From Massilia cavernae (lineage in GTDB: Bacteria; Pseudomonadota; Gammaproteobacteria; Burkholderiales; Burkholderiaceae_D), in NCBI RefSeq assembly GCF_003590855.1, contig NZ_QYUP01000201.1, forward strand, positions 1-40,404: a DNA stretch of 40,404 bases, in the 5' to 3' direction. Every line of letters begins with the position of its first letter. The stretch's first letter is position 1. The position numbers and the translations under genes were made by a program. The notes beneath the pieces were generated by a model. The model was given only the letters and a program-made list of their open reading frames with translations, was not told the origin of the DNA and did no database searches. Positions 14,945-24,594 of this stretch are shown here, piece by piece.

Positions 14945-15844
14945 ATGGCACAATATGATTTGGTAAGCCTGCGCAGCTTTATCACCGTGGTCGAATGCGG
15001 AAGCTTTGTGCGCGCGGCCGAACAACTGGGCGCCAGCACCGCTGCCATCAGCCGCCACGTGGCAACGCTAGAGCGTGCGCTCGATACCCAGCTGATCAGT
15101 CGGACCACACGCCGGAGCGACCTGACGGAAGCAGGCCGGCGCTTCTACGAGGACCTGCAAAGCGTTTTTCAGTTGCTTGGAGCAGCCGAAGAGCGCGTGC
15201 GGGTGGGTCGCGAAAGCGTGACCGGACTGCTGCGGGTAGCGGTCCCGCTCAGCTTCGGAATCGCGCGCATGGCTCCCTTGTTGCCGGCCTTCATGCGGCG
15301 CCATCCAGACTTGAAGATCGAACTGCTGCTCGAGGATCGCTACACCGACTTGCAGGCCGAAGGGATTGACGTAGCGATCCGGATCGGGTCTTTGCGCGAC
15401 TCTTCGCTGGTGGCCACGCGAATCGGCACAGTGGCGCGGCTGTTTTGTGCGGCGCCGGCCTACCTGATGGAAAAAGGCGAACCACAGCACCCGGTGGACC
15501 TGCAGGGACATAGCTGCCTGCATTACAGCTTGTTGAGCGTTCGCGAGGAATGGAGCGTTGCCTTCGACGGCACCGGTCATACACCACAGATCAACGGCCC
15601 CCTGTCGGCAAATAATGCCGAGGTGCTCGCCGAATGCGCAATCCAGGGAATGGGAATCGTGCTGCTGCCTAGATTCGTCGTAGCGCAAGCCCTTGCCGAT
15701 GGCCGCCTGCGCGAGGTGCTGACGGCATACAATCCCGATCCCTTCGGCTTATACGCGGTCAGAATTTCGCGCCAGTTCACCCCTGCCCGCTTACGGCTGT
15801 TCATTGCCTACATGCGCGAGTCGTTTCAAGACGCATTATTGTGA
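14945..15844 (+). CDS. LysR-family transcriptional regulator
   Basis: 299 residues of the CrgA/PecT-like branch. HTH LRSFITVVECGSFVRAAEQL, then STAAISRHVATLERALDTQL, at about 8-55. The effector domain begins at VTGLLRVAVPLSFGIARMAP and includes the typical VDVAIRIGSLRDSSLVATRI-like stretch (IDVAIRIG) and NNAEVLAECAIQGMGIVLLP. It is divergent from the NmrA-like gene, and the SDR 100 bp downstream lies in the same direction, so both neighbours are candidate targets. A possible half-palindrome (CTCAAATGAG, 14918-14927) lies just before the start. Confidence 0.92.
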   Translation: MAQYDLVSLRSFITVVECGSFVRAAEQLGASTAAISRHVATLERALDTQLISRTTRRSDLTEAGRRFYEDLQSVFQLLGAAEERVRVGRESVTGLLRVAVPLSFGIARMAPLLPAFMRRHPDLKIELLLEDRYTDLQAEGIDVAIRIGSLRDSSLVATRIGTVARLFCAAPAYLMEKGEPQHPVDLQGHSCLHYSLLSVREEWSVAFDGTGHTPQINGPLSANNAEVLAECAIQGMGIVLLPRFVVAQALADGRLREVLTAYNPDPFGLYAVRISRQFTPARLRLFIAYMRESFQDALL

Positions 15845-15857
15845 TCGGCGAGACCGA

Positions 15858-15875
15858 CGGTTTACAACGATTAAC
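15858..15875 (+). promoter_or_regulatory. direct-repeat operator candidate (site 3)
   Basis: CGGTTTACAACGATTAAC with half-sites GTTTAC (15860) and ATTAAC (15870), exactly 10 bp apart, starting 87 bp before the SDR ATG. It shares 16 of 18 positions with the site in front of the lipase operon. Confidence 0.6.
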
Positions 15876-15944
15876 TATCCAGCGTCCTCCCCTGTTTCTA
15901 CAATGCTTGGGTGACCTTCGCAACCAGGACAAGGGGGATTTGCC

Positions 15945-16649
15945 ATGAATATCAAAGATTCCGTCGTACTGATCACAGGAGCCAACCGAGGGCTGGGGAA
16001 GGCTTGGGCATTGGCGGTGCTGGCCGCAGGCGCCCGTAAGGTGTATGCTGGCGCGCGCGACCCGGCCAGCATCGATATTCCAGGAGTGGTGCCAATTCGC
16101 CTGGACATCACCGCGCCGGACCAGGTAGCGGAAGCGGCGAAAAATTGCTCCGATTTAACGCTCCTGATTAATAATGCCGGTATCGCGCGCGGTGGTGATT
16201 TGATGGGACCTGAGGCTGCCGATATGGCTCGTGCCGAACTCGAAACCAATCTGTTCGGCACCTTGGCGATGAGCCAGGCATTCGCGCCAGTGCTCGCCAA
16301 AAATGGAGGCGGGGCCATACTTAACGTCCTGTCCGTCCTGAGCTGGATTACCCTCCCAGGTGCGGCAACCTATTCGATTTCAAAAGCCGCTACATGGTCG
16401 ATGACCAACGCCTTGCGAATGTCCCTGCGCGCACAAGGGACCCAGGTTGTCGGCCTGCACGTAGGCTTCATGGAAACCGAGATGACCAGCGGCGTCGATG
16501 CACCGAAAGAAGCACCGGCTGACGTGGTGCGGCTTGCCTTGGCGGCAATCGAAGACGGGCAGGAGGAAGTACTTGCCGATGACCTAACGCGCGCTGTAAA
16601 AAAAGGACTCTCCGACATCCGCGGCGTCTACCTCGACGCACCTGCATAA
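15945..16649 (+). CDS. short-chain dehydrogenase/reductase
   Basis: 234 residues, classical SDR: cofactor motif TGANRGLG at 11-18, NNAG at 76-79, catalytic Ser about 130 (NVLSVLSW), Tyr143 and Lys147 (YSISK). A strong RBS (AAGGGGG) lies 7-8 nt upstream. An NAD(P)H-dependent cytosolic oxidoreductase of unknown substrate. Its stop is 7 bp from the stop of the convergent regulator gene. An operator candidate lies in the 100-bp gap after the LysR gene, so it probably has its own promoter. Confidence 0.92.
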   Translation: MNIKDSVVLITGANRGLGKAWALAVLAAGARKVYAGARDPASIDIPGVVPIRLDITAPDQVAEAAKNCSDLTLLINNAGIARGGDLMGPEAADMARAELETNLFGTLAMSQAFAPVLAKNGGGAILNVLSVLSWITLPGAATYSISKAATWSMTNALRMSLRAQGTQVVGLHVGFMETEMTSGVDAPKEAPADVVRLALAAIEDGQEEVLADDLTRAVKKGLSDIRGVYLDAPA

Positions 16650-16656
16650 GCTGCAA

Positions 16657-19446
16657 TCAACTTGGCACGGAGTTCATCAAGCGATGGATCTCGGCCAAAT
16701 CTGTATTGTCACCGATGGCGTCGCCGCGTCCGCACAATTGGCCGAGGAGCTCGCCTGCCTCGGCTCCGCGGCGCTGTGCAATCAGTAATCGCGCCAAGCT
16801 GAGGCTGGCGCGTACCTCCCATGCCAGTGCCGTTTGGGTGCGGGCGCATGCAATAGCCAAACGGAACGATGCCTCGGCGTCGGCCATGCCGCCAGGACTG
16901 GCACGCAGCAGGATGTTCTCGCCGTGCAACCGCAAAATCTCGGGCGTACTGGCTCCTGCGAAGCCATTCTCGGCGCGCGCTATCGCTAGCGGCGACACCA
17001 GCCGCCGGTCGAGCGTGCCGAGCACATCGATGTGCAGAGGACCGCACATGGGATTTGCGAGCAGCGCACCAAGCACTTCCGGACCCTCGGCAACGTCTCC
17101 GGTACGCAATCCAAGCGCCGTATCGAGACACAAACGCCAGAACCCCGAGTTGGGCAGTGATGACGCGCGCGCCGTTTCGCCGAGCAGGTCGATATAGCGC
17201 CGCGCCGCGCGCAAATCGCCGGCCCACAAGGCAATTGAGGCCGTGACCGCAAGCGCATAGCCAGTCGAAATACCGTGCCCTACTTCGAGTGCCTCTTCAA
17301 TGCATGCGTCGGCCAAATGCAAAGCAGCGACACTGTTTCCTTGCATCCACTCGGTACGCGCACGCAATGCCAGCATCAAGACGCGCTGGTCGATTTGAAA
17401 GTTGGAATGAAGCACGCTGCGGCGCTCGGAAACCCGCGCGGCCAGCACCCTGTCGACATGGGCGCCGACCTGGGCATGCTCCCCGTTATAGTGAAATGCA
17501 AGCGCCATCAGGCACGAGTGCGCTACCTCAGATGGTCCCGCCACTGAGTGGGACTCCCCATAGCGTTCGGCAAACTGCAAGCCGCGTCGATAGTCGCCGC
17601 AATACATACGATCCACGAATGCCCCCCACAGCGCGCGAAGGATGTCGGCCCGATCCCCCGTCTGCTCTGCCAGTTCGAGGGCGGTTTCGAACACTGCTGC
17701 GCAATCGCGATGTTGCAGGATGCCGCCAGAATGCATCAGCGCATGGCCGAGTTCCAGGGTCAATTGGAGGGCTTGCCGCGCCTGCAGCACCGCGTCTGTG
17801 ACGTCAAGCGCGCGCGCCAGCCAGGTCCGGTATTCCGCCAGCATGGCCAACTGGTGCCACAACGGCGCCGAGGCGATTGTGATCCCGGCCCCCATTTCGA
17901 CATCGCCGTTCCCGCCGAACGCCCATTCGAGCGCGGCGCGAATCTCGACGATAGCTGCGGCGTACCTGTTCAGCCAGTCCGATCTCGAAAGGCTCCCCAG
18001 GTCAACGCGCGCCTGCTCGAGGCACGCGCGGCAAAGTGCTGCGTGGGAACGCGCGCATTCTGCGTAATTGCCACTGAGCTGCAATTTCTCCCTGCAGTAT
18101 GCGCGCGTGGTGTCGAGCAATAGGTAGGTGGATCCGGCGGACCCAGATCCGGATCCGGCCGACAGTAGTGATTTTTCCAGCAGTCTTTCAAGCGTTCCGT
18201 GCAGATCGAAGCAACCCGACGCATCGCGTACCGAGATCGCACTCGCGTCGTCAAGCGTGAAACGTCCATTGAAGATCGCTACGGCGATCAACAACTTCTG
18301 CTCTTCCGGCGGCAGGGTCTCGTAGCTCCAGTCCAGCGTCGCACGCAAAGTCTGGTGGCGCCGTAGCGCGGTCCGCTTACCACGCGTGAGCAGGCCGAAA
18401 CGGTCTGTCAGGCGTGCTTCGACGCCAGCCACGCCAAAATGCTCGATGCGCGCCGCGGCCAGTTCGAGCGCCAGCGGAATCCCGTCCAGCCTTCGGCAGA
18501 TCGCACCAACCGAGGCAGCATTCGAGTCAGAGAATGCAAAGCTGCCGTCAACCGCGCCGGCACGCTCGACAAATAACTGAACCGCCGAGTAGGACAGCAT
18601 CGCGGAGGACGTAAGCTTGCTCTCGGCAGAAGGAACTTCCAGCGGCGGCAGTCGGTGCACGCGCTCAACCTCCGCCCGCAACGGCTCACGGCTGGTGGCA
18701 AGAATTCGGACCTCGAACGTCGCGTGAAGGATCTTTTCGACCAATGGCCCCAGCGCTTCGGTCAAGCGCTCGCAGCTGTCAAGCACGATCAGCACCTTCT
18801 GCGTGCGCAAGTGGGCCAGCAGTGCCGCCATTGGATTTGCGTGAAGAATTGGAAGGCGAAACTCGGCAACCAGCGCGGATGGAAGCAAGGAGGGGGCGTC
18901 CAGGCTTGCCAAGTCGACAAAGTGAACTGGTAATCCCGGGTCTGCCATTTGGACGACAGCGCGCGCCAGCGTGGTCTTGCCGATGCCGCCGGGTCCGACT
19001 AGCGAGACCAGCCGGCGTTCCTGCAAGTCCGCCCGCACCAGTGCCACTAGTGACGCGCGGCCGACCATTCCTGCACTATGCTGCCGGTCAGCCGAAGCGC
19101 TCCGGCCGCGAGGGTGAGCCACCCGGCCGACAAAACAGTACCCCCTACCGACGACATTCTGGATGTAATCGGCGCCAGTGGTGTCAACACGCAATGCCTT
19201 GCGCAGCGCAGACATACATACCCGCAAATTTGACTCGTCGACTGAGGCGTTTGGCCACACGCGCGCGAGTAGGTCCTTTACTGGGACAACCTCGCCTGCC
19301 CGCTCCAGCAGGCAAAGGAGCGCGTCGAAAGATCGGTCGTTTAGCGCAACCCTGTTGCCGTGCGCAGCGAGGCTGCGGTGCACCGGCGTAAGGCAAAAAG
19401 GCCCGAACAGGTAGGAGTCGGCGGAACTGGAATTAGGGTCGCTCAT
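16657..19446 (-). CDS. winged-helix / NB-ARC ATPase / TPR transcriptional regulator (STAND type), second paralogue
   Basis: 929 residues with the same plan as the regulator at 6.8 kb. OmpR-type winged helix at 12-110 (NDRSFDALLCLLERAGEVVP; SALRKALR; GRGYCFVG). Walker A GPGGIGKTT at 151-159, Walker B VLIVLDSCE at 218-226, ATSREPLR sensor, GIPLALELAAAR. A long TPR-like C-terminal half (LELGHALMHSGGI; YALAVTASIALWAGDLRAAR). It lies in the same direction as, and 241 bp after, the Mo-oxidoreductase gene, so it may be the last gene of that unit or have its own promoter; I see no clear one in 19447-19687. It is the natural candidate to control the upstream operon, by analogy with its paralogue. Confidence 0.87.
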   Translation of the reverse strand: MSDPNSSSADSYLFGPFCLTPVHRSLAAHGNRVALNDRSFDALLCLLERAGEVVPVKDLLARVWPNASVDESNLRVCMSALRKALRVDTTGADYIQNVVGRGYCFVGRVAHPRGRSASADRQHSAGMVGRASLVALVRADLQERRLVSLVGPGGIGKTTLARAVVQMADPGLPVHFVDLASLDAPSLLPSALVAEFRLPILHANPMAALLAHLRTQKVLIVLDSCERLTEALGPLVEKILHATFEVRILATSREPLRAEVERVHRLPPLEVPSAESKLTSSAMLSYSAVQLFVERAGAVDGSFAFSDSNAASVGAICRRLDGIPLALELAAARIEHFGVAGVEARLTDRFGLLTRGKRTALRRHQTLRATLDWSYETLPPEEQKLLIAVAIFNGRFTLDDASAISVRDASGCFDLHGTLERLLEKSLLSAGSGSGSAGSTYLLLDTTRAYCREKLQLSGNYAECARSHAALCRACLEQARVDLGSLSRSDWLNRYAAAIVEIRAALEWAFGGNGDVEMGAGITIASAPLWHQLAMLAEYRTWLARALDVTDAVLQARQALQLTLELGHALMHSGGILQHRDCAAVFETALELAEQTGDRADILRALWGAFVDRMYCGDYRRGLQFAERYGESHSVAGPSEVAHSCLMALAFHYNGEHAQVGAHVDRVLAARVSERRSVLHSNFQIDQRVLMLALRARTEWMQGNSVAALHLADACIEEALEVGHGISTGYALAVTASIALWAGDLRAARRYIDLLGETARASSLPNSGFWRLCLDTALGLRTGDVAEGPEVLGALLANPMCGPLHIDVLGTLDRRLVSPLAIARAENGFAGASTPEILRLHGENILLRASPGGMADAEASFRLAIACARTQTALAWEVRASLSLARLLIAQRRGAEAGELLGQLCGRGDAIGDNTDLAEIHRLMNSVPS

Positions 19447-19687
19447 GGCAACCTAAATATTACCCCAAGCCGAACGACGACGCGCGAAGGCCTACTCGAG
19501 CAGCTGGACGTCAGTGAGGATCGTGTTGGCGAATGTCGGCCGTTCAATGCATGCTGCGCATACAGCAGTTCGACTCCACGCTTTGATTGGGCGCGCAGAC
19601 AGCGTTTAGTGTTTTCATCGATTTCTCTTTTGTTGTGCATCGATAAGGGGCTTCACTGAAGTCCGTACCGCAATCTATAACACGCGC

Positions 19688-21847
19688 CTATACGGAAAGT
19701 TGGTTGCCGACTGGCAGGCGCCGCAAACGTTTTCCGGTCGCAGCGAAAATCGCGTTGGTCAGGGCTGGCGCCAGCGCGGACGTGCCGGGTTCTCCCATGC
19801 CGCCGGGCGGCTCTGCGCTCTTGACGATGTGAACCTCGATGCGCGGAATTTCGTTCATGCGGATCACGCGATAGTCGTGAAAGTTCGACTGCTCGACACG
19901 GCCTTCCTTGAGCGTGATTTCGCCGTATAACGCGCCCGACAAGCCGAAGATGATGCCGCTGACCGCCTGAGCGCGGACCGTATCCGGATTGACCACGATT
20001 CCACAGTCGATCGCACACACCACGCGCGTGACGCGTACCTCACCGCCGGTACCGACGCTCACTTCGGCCACTTGCGCCATGTGCGTACCGAAAACCGACT
20101 GCAGAGACACGCCGCGCCCACTGCCTTTCGGCATGGCGCTGCCCCAGTCCGAAGCCCGGGCCGCCAGAGCCAGCACTGCAGCGGCGCGCGGAGATTTCTC
20201 CAGCAACGCGGTCCGATAGGCAACCGGGTCGCGGCCGGCGGCGGCAGACAGCTCGTCGATGAAGCTTTCCACCACGAACACGTTGTGGGTCGGGCCCACC
20301 CCGCGCCAGAAAGCGGTCGGGATGCCCGGTGGCTCATGCCTGACGTATTCGACCAGTTTGTTCGGCATGGCATATGGCAGGTTCGCCGCGCCGTCAATCG
20401 CGTCGCCATCGACCCCATCCTTGAACGCCGGTGGAGCCCAGCGCGCCAGGATCGAAGATCCGGTGACGCGGTGATGCCAGGCGGACGGAGACCCTTGCGC
20501 GTCAACGCCGGCGCCGATGCGGTGGTAGAAATAGGGCCGGTACATATCGTGTTGAATGTCCTCCTCCCGGCTCCAGACGACACTCACCGGACCGCTGACC
20601 TGGCGTGCCACCTGCACCGCACGCACGATGCCGTCCACCTCGAGGCGGCGGCCGAACCCGCCACCGAGCAGATGGTTATGCAAGGTCACGCGTTCGATCG
20701 CCACGCCGGCCGTATGCGCCGCGGCAGCGCGCGCGCGCGTTGCGACTTGGGTGCCGGTCCAGATCTCGCAGTGTCCGTCTTGGAGGTGCACGGTGCAGTT
20801 CATCGGCTCCATCGTTGCGTGGGCCAGGAAGGGAACTTCATAGACGGCCTCGTACCGCTTGGCCGCTGCGGCAAGCTCGCGCGTCGTATCGCCCACAGAT
20901 GAAGCTGTCGCGCCAGGCATTGCCGAAGCGGCGACCATGCTGCGCACGATATCGGCGGAATTGACGGCGGCATTGGCCCCATTATTCCATTCCAGGCGAA
21001 GCAGCGCCAGGCCCTTGCGGGCGGCGCCAAGGTGATCGGCCACCACCGCCACGGCATCGTCCAGCTGAACTATCTGGCGCACCCCTGCGACTCCGAGAGC
21101 CTTGCTCCCGTCAACTTTGGCCAGTCGGCCGCCGAACACCGGGCATATGGCGAGTGCCGCAAATCTCAGGTGTGCCGGACGCGCATCGATTCCGAATTGC
21201 GCGCGCCCGTGACTTTTTCGACGTTATCGGACGGGGACCGAAGTTCCAATCAGGGTAAATTGATACGGGGTCTTAGCTTGACGCTGGCCGGGCGCCGGGA
21301 CCGGCAGGCGCCCAGCGGCATCGGCAAGCGCACCATACCGGGCTTTCCTGCCGCTTGGTGCATGATATACGATGCCCGCCTTAGCCATACAGCTCGCTGG
21401 CACCACCCCCCACCCGCGCGCCGCTGCCTCGATCAGCATCATGCGCGCCGCCGCGCCGGCGCGTCGCATCGGCTCCCAGGCGGCCCGGATCGAGGTCGAC
21501 CCGCCGGTGACCTGCTGTCCGAACACCGCATTGGCGTAAAGCGTGTCGTCCGGCGGCGCATGTTCAAGGCGCACCGAAGCGAGCGGCACCTCCAGTTCCT
21601 CCGCAATAAGCATCGGTATCGCCGTGTAGACCCCTTGCCCCATTTCGACAAACGGCATAATCAGCGTCACTGTCCCGTTCGGCGCAATACGAATGAAGGC
21701 GTCCGGTTTAAACACCTTCCCCGCTGGAGCGTCTTGTGCCGACACCGAAAAGTGAAACCCCAGCAGCAATCCGCCCCCGGCGGCCAGGCTCCCCCGCAGA
21801 AACCGGCGGCGCGATTGCACGGGCCGGTGGCGATCGACGATTTTCAT
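19688..21847 (-). pseudogene. xanthine-dehydrogenase-family molybdopterin-binding large subunit (IorB-like), interrupted
   Basis: The start (MKIVDRHRPVQSRRRFLRGS) carries a Tat signal (RRRFLRGS). Then come FKPDAFIRIAPNGTVTLIMP and FVEMGQGVYTA (typical of isoquinoline 1-oxidoreductase beta subunits), HLLGGGFGRRLEVDGI, RGVGPTHNVFVVESFIDELS, and the C-terminal GGMGEPGTSALAPALTNAIF with the family Glu. Around 21195-21230 the frame reads VPVR then a TAA. The neighbouring frame gives DNVEKVTGA, and the original frame resumes as QFGIDARPAHLRFAALAICP. Two compensating indels therefore interrupt about 720 otherwise continuous residues. It would be a periplasmic Mo-hydroxylase passing electrons through the [2Fe-2S] subunit to a cytochrome. 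Real mutation or sequence error cannot be told apart here. Confidence 0.82.
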
Positions 21848-21848
21848 G

Positions 21849-22328
21849 TCATGCTCCCTTCCTGATCGGACCGATGGCTTCGGCCGCCGCCTTGATGCCA
21901 GTCCGAATGCGATCGTAGGTGCCGCAGCGGCAGATATTGCCCGCCATTGCCGCATCGATGTCAGCGTCGGTCGGCCTTGCATTTGCCGCCAGCAGCGCTG
22001 TCGCCGACATCAACTGACCTGGCTGGCAGTAACCGCACTGGACTACATCGAGCTTCAGCCACGCCGCTTGGGCGGCGCGTCCGATGCGGCTGTTGCCGAT
22101 CGCCTCGATCGTGGTCACATTTGCATTCTTGAGAGACTCAACTGGCGTGATACATGCAAGCTGCGCCACGCCGTTGATATGCACGGTGCACGCTCCGCAC
22201 AGCCCCATGCCACAGCCGAATTTGGTTCCAGTCATTCCGAGCACATCCCGCAATACCCACAACAGTGCCGTATCGCCGTCCACGTCAACCTCGTGCGCGG
22301 CGCCATTGATGCTGATTGTATAGTTCAT
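21849..22328 (-). CDS. [2Fe-2S] subunit of a molybdenum hydroxylase (IorA-like)
   Basis: 159 residues. The plant-type ferredoxin cluster is at C39, C44, C47 and C59 (KFGCGMGLCGACTVHINGVA), and the second helical [2Fe-2S] domain at C98, C101, C133 and C135 (QCGYCQPGQLMSA; GNICRCGTYDRI). All eight ligands are present. It is the small electron-transfer partner of the large subunit, whose ATG lies 1 bp beyond this stop (TGACATG), so translation is coupled. There is no FAD subunit nearby, which is typical of isoquinoline-1-oxidoreductase-type enzymes that use an external cytochrome. Confidence 0.93.
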   Translation of the reverse strand: MNYTISINGAAHEVDVDGDTALLWVLRDVLGMTGTKFGCGMGLCGACTVHINGVAQLACITPVESLKNANVTTIEAIGNSRIGRAAQAAWLKLDVVQCGYCQPGQLMSATALLAANARPTDADIDAAMAGNICRCGTYDRIRTGIKAAAEAIGPIRKGA

Positions 22329-22349
22329 GGTGGAAGCTCCGGCAAACCA

Positions 22350-22874
22350 TCAGGCGTGATTTTTGGTTCCGAATGGCGCCTGCCTTGCATTCCGGCGCGC
22401 GCGCAATTTGCGCACCTGCATCGTGGCGCCCGCCAGGAAAATTACGAACATTACCCCGGTAATTCCAACCAGTACTGGCGAGTCCGGACTATCCAAGAGC
22501 GGAGCGCCGGATGGTAGGCGCGTCAAGGTCTCGGTGACGGCTGGGATCATGTGGAAGAAAAAGGTCAGCGAAAGCGCGACCGTTTCAACGGACAGCGCCG
22601 CGCGGCCAAACAGGCCACTCCAGCGCGCCAGTGCGGCCACCGCCAGCGTAGCTAGCGTTATGATGCCGAGGGCATGGGGTTTGCCAAAACCGCCGTGAGC
22701 AAATATGAAAAATCCCGTAAGGCAGCTCAGAATCGTCATCCAGACGTAGGTCTGGCCGGCGCGGTTGGAGAAATCGATGCGGCCATCGCGCACGAAGGCA
22801 AGGACACCGGCTGCAACGGCAACCAGGCTGATGGCGGTGTGGAAAATTCCGAAAGGTGAAAGTGGGGGGGACAT
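22350..22874 (-). CDS. uncharacterised inner-membrane protein
   Basis: 174 residues. The start was chosen at MSPPLSPFGIFHTAISLVAV because GGAG lies 8 nt upstream; an ATG 15 bp earlier is possible. At least four hydrophobic segments: AISLVAVAAGVLAFV; TYVWMTILSCLTGFFIF; LGIITLATLAVAALA; GITGVMFVIFLAGATMQ. A histidine sits in FFFHMIPAVTE. The basic C-terminus is cytosolic. I do not recognise the family with confidence. It lies 21 bp before the [2Fe-2S] gene and after the cytochrome c gene, so a membrane anchor or electron-transfer role for the Mo-enzyme is a reasonable guess. Confidence 0.75.
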   Translation of the reverse strand: MSPPLSPFGIFHTAISLVAVAAGVLAFVRDGRIDFSNRAGQTYVWMTILSCLTGFFIFAHGGFGKPHALGIITLATLAVAALARWSGLFGRAALSVETVALSLTFFFHMIPAVTETLTRLPSGAPLLDSPDSPVLVGITGVMFVIFLAGATMQVRKLRARRNARQAPFGTKNHA

Positions 22875-23106
22875 GGCGAACTCCTTCATAAAAGATACGA
22901 TAAAGGTAAGTGGATAACCGCAAGTGCTATGGCGAAGCGTAGGAAGGCTGGTTTATGGGGCGTTCACGCAGCCGCGTTCAACAGCGCGGAAAAGATCGAC
23001 AGAGGCATCCAAGATGCCTGGTCTTCAGTATCAGGTGGCTGACGTCGGCGGCATATAGGGACAGTGGGGCATCCAGTTCAGCGAGATAGGAGGCGTAGCC
23101 ATTGCA

Positions 23107-23415
23107 TCATTTCTGCGAAAGAATCCAATTTGCCAACAGATGCGCTTCCGCGTCACTCAGCTGAGGACTGGGCGGCATGGGTACGCTGCCCCAGGCCCCA
23201 ACGCCTCCCTTGAGAATTTTTTGCGCGATCTTGTTCTCAGCGTCCTGCCCAGCATATTTGTTCGCGATATCCTTGAACACCGGTCCGACGAGCTTGGTGG
23301 TCATCGAGTGGCACCCCATGCAGTTTTTCGCCTTGGCCAGTTCGGCACTGGCCGACGCCGCGCTGGCAAGGGTGGCACCGCCCACGATTGCGCCAATGAT
23401 CAATATCGTTTTCAT
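23107..23415 (-). CDS. small c-type cytochrome (c551/c552-like)
   Basis: 102 residues with a cleavable signal peptide (MKTILIIGAIVGGATLASAA). Haem site CMGCH at 32-36 and an axial Met at 80 (SVPMPPSP), the arrangement of class I cytochromes c8/c551. It is periplasmic. It lies 35 bp downstream of the lipase gene and upstream of the membrane protein and Mo-enzyme genes, which makes it the likely electron acceptor of the oxidoreductase. The start is chosen at MKTILI, behind GGAG; a longer frame exists but would spoil the signal peptide. A 232-bp gap separates it from the next gene. Confidence 0.92.
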   Translation of the reverse strand: MKTILIIGAIVGGATLASAASASAELAKAKNCMGCHSMTTKLVGPVFKDIANKYAGQDAENKIAQKILKGGVGAWGSVPMPPSPQLSDAEAHLLANWILSQK

Positions 23416-23450
23416 ATCGGCTCCTAAAAGTCCGTTGACGCCCGGCCGAG

Positions 23451-24404
23451 TTACCGGTGCGCGTTCAGCCATGCGATCACATCGGCCGCAACCAATTGGT
23501 GTTCCGGCTCGTGGAGCAGGTCGTGGTAAAGCCCCTCATAGGGTTTGAGCGTCTTGTCGGTGCTGCCGACACTCGCCATGAGCGCTTGGCTGCCGGCGAT
23601 AGGATTCACTTTGTCGGTAGTGCCATACATGATAAGGATCGGCACCCTGATCGCCGCCGACTTCTGTTGCACATCTTGCATGCCGTCCACCGATGCCACC
23701 GCTGTAATTGCCGGTAACTTGTCGCGGCTGATTAGCGGGTCCGCCGCGAGCGCGCTCATCACTACCGGATCTCGAGAAAATTCATGGTCGTCCACGGCGA
23801 CAGCGCGGAAACCAGGTGCAAGCGACGCCACCAGGCGGGCGAAAAAGACACTGACCGCGCCGACGCTTTGAGGACGCATCAACGCCGCGCCGCTTAGAAC
23901 GACGCCGCGCAGGTGTTCCGAATGTGCGATGGTGTATTCCGCCGTGATCAAACCACCGAGACTATGCCCGTACAGGAACAACGGCAGGGACGGATACTGC
24001 TGGCGCGCACTGGACACGACCAGGTCGGCGTCGGCGACCATTTGCTGCATCGAATCGAAGCGCTGGCGTTCGCCGCCGGAATGGGCATGGCCACGCAGGT
24101 CCTGGGCAAACACAGCATAGCCCTGAGCTGAAAGCAGGCGCGCAAACCCATCGTAGCGAAGCGCATGGTCCCGGATGCCGTGCGTAATCACCAACACGCC
24201 ACGGATCGGCTCCCGATCCGGGCGCCACATGAAAGTTCGAAGGCACACGCCATCGCTGGCGCGCATCACAACGCTTTGAAATGTCGGCGTCGTATCAGCG
24301 GCCATGCTGTTGAGGCAGTCCTTGCCGGCCGATGCCCCAGCAACGAAAGACAGCAAGATCAAGGCGAGTGCCAGTTTGGAGAGGGTTTGGGACAGCTTGT
24401 GCAT
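23451..24404 (-). CDS. secreted alpha/beta hydrolase, lysophospholipase / monoacylglycerol lipase type
   Basis: 317 residues with a signal peptide (LALALILLSFVAGASAG). A Hydrolase_4 domain from about 65: oxyanion motif THGIRDH, nucleophile GHSLGG (Ser148), acid in YGTTDKVNP, His in YEGLYHDLLHEPEH. The DLRGHAHSGGER stretch is typical of monoacylglycerol lipase relatives. It is exported to the periplasm or beyond. It is the first gene of the minus-strand unit that continues into cytochrome c and the Mo-enzyme, and is divergent from the TetR gene. A direct-repeat operator candidate lies about 100 bp upstream. Confidence 0.9.
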   Translation of the reverse strand: MHKLSQTLSKLALALILLSFVAGASAGKDCLNSMAADTTPTFQSVVMRASDGVCLRTFMWRPDREPIRGVLVITHGIRDHALRYDGFARLLSAQGYAVFAQDLRGHAHSGGERQRFDSMQQMVADADLVVSSARQQYPSLPLFLYGHSLGGLITAEYTIAHSEHLRGVVLSGAALMRPQSVGAVSVFFARLVASLAPGFRAVAVDDHEFSRDPVVMSALAADPLISRDKLPAITAVASVDGMQDVQQKSAAIRVPILIMYGTTDKVNPIAGSQALMASVGSTDKTLKPYEGLYHDLLHEPEHQLVAADVIAWLNAHR

Positions 24405-24507
24405 GCGGCACCTCAGATCGGTTGATGTCAGTTGTTTTCAGCGTGTAGCGCGCTGTACCCGGCGAAAACCTACATTTCATTTTAGGGTGAGCCCCTGTCC
24501 GCAGTAA

Positions 24508-24525
24508 GTTAATCCTTGTAAATCG
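24508..24525 (-). promoter_or_regulatory. direct-repeat operator candidate (site 4)
   Basis: Read toward the lipase gene: CGATTTACAAGGATTAAC, half-sites ATTTAC and ATTAAC with a 10-bp period. It is nearly identical to the site before the SDR (CGGTTTACAACGATTAAC) and would control the whole lipase - cytochrome - Ior unit. Confidence 0.6.
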
Positions 24526-24594
24526 AAATAAATGGCTGCGCTGCATCCGTCATGCATGCACCACGGTGGCGCCAATCAAAATCCCGCCGCCATC

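Noticed and set aside
22875..23106. Possible direct-repeat operator (GTAAGTGGATAACC) before the membrane protein gene
   Set aside because: Half-sites are 8 bp apart rather than 10 and match poorly.
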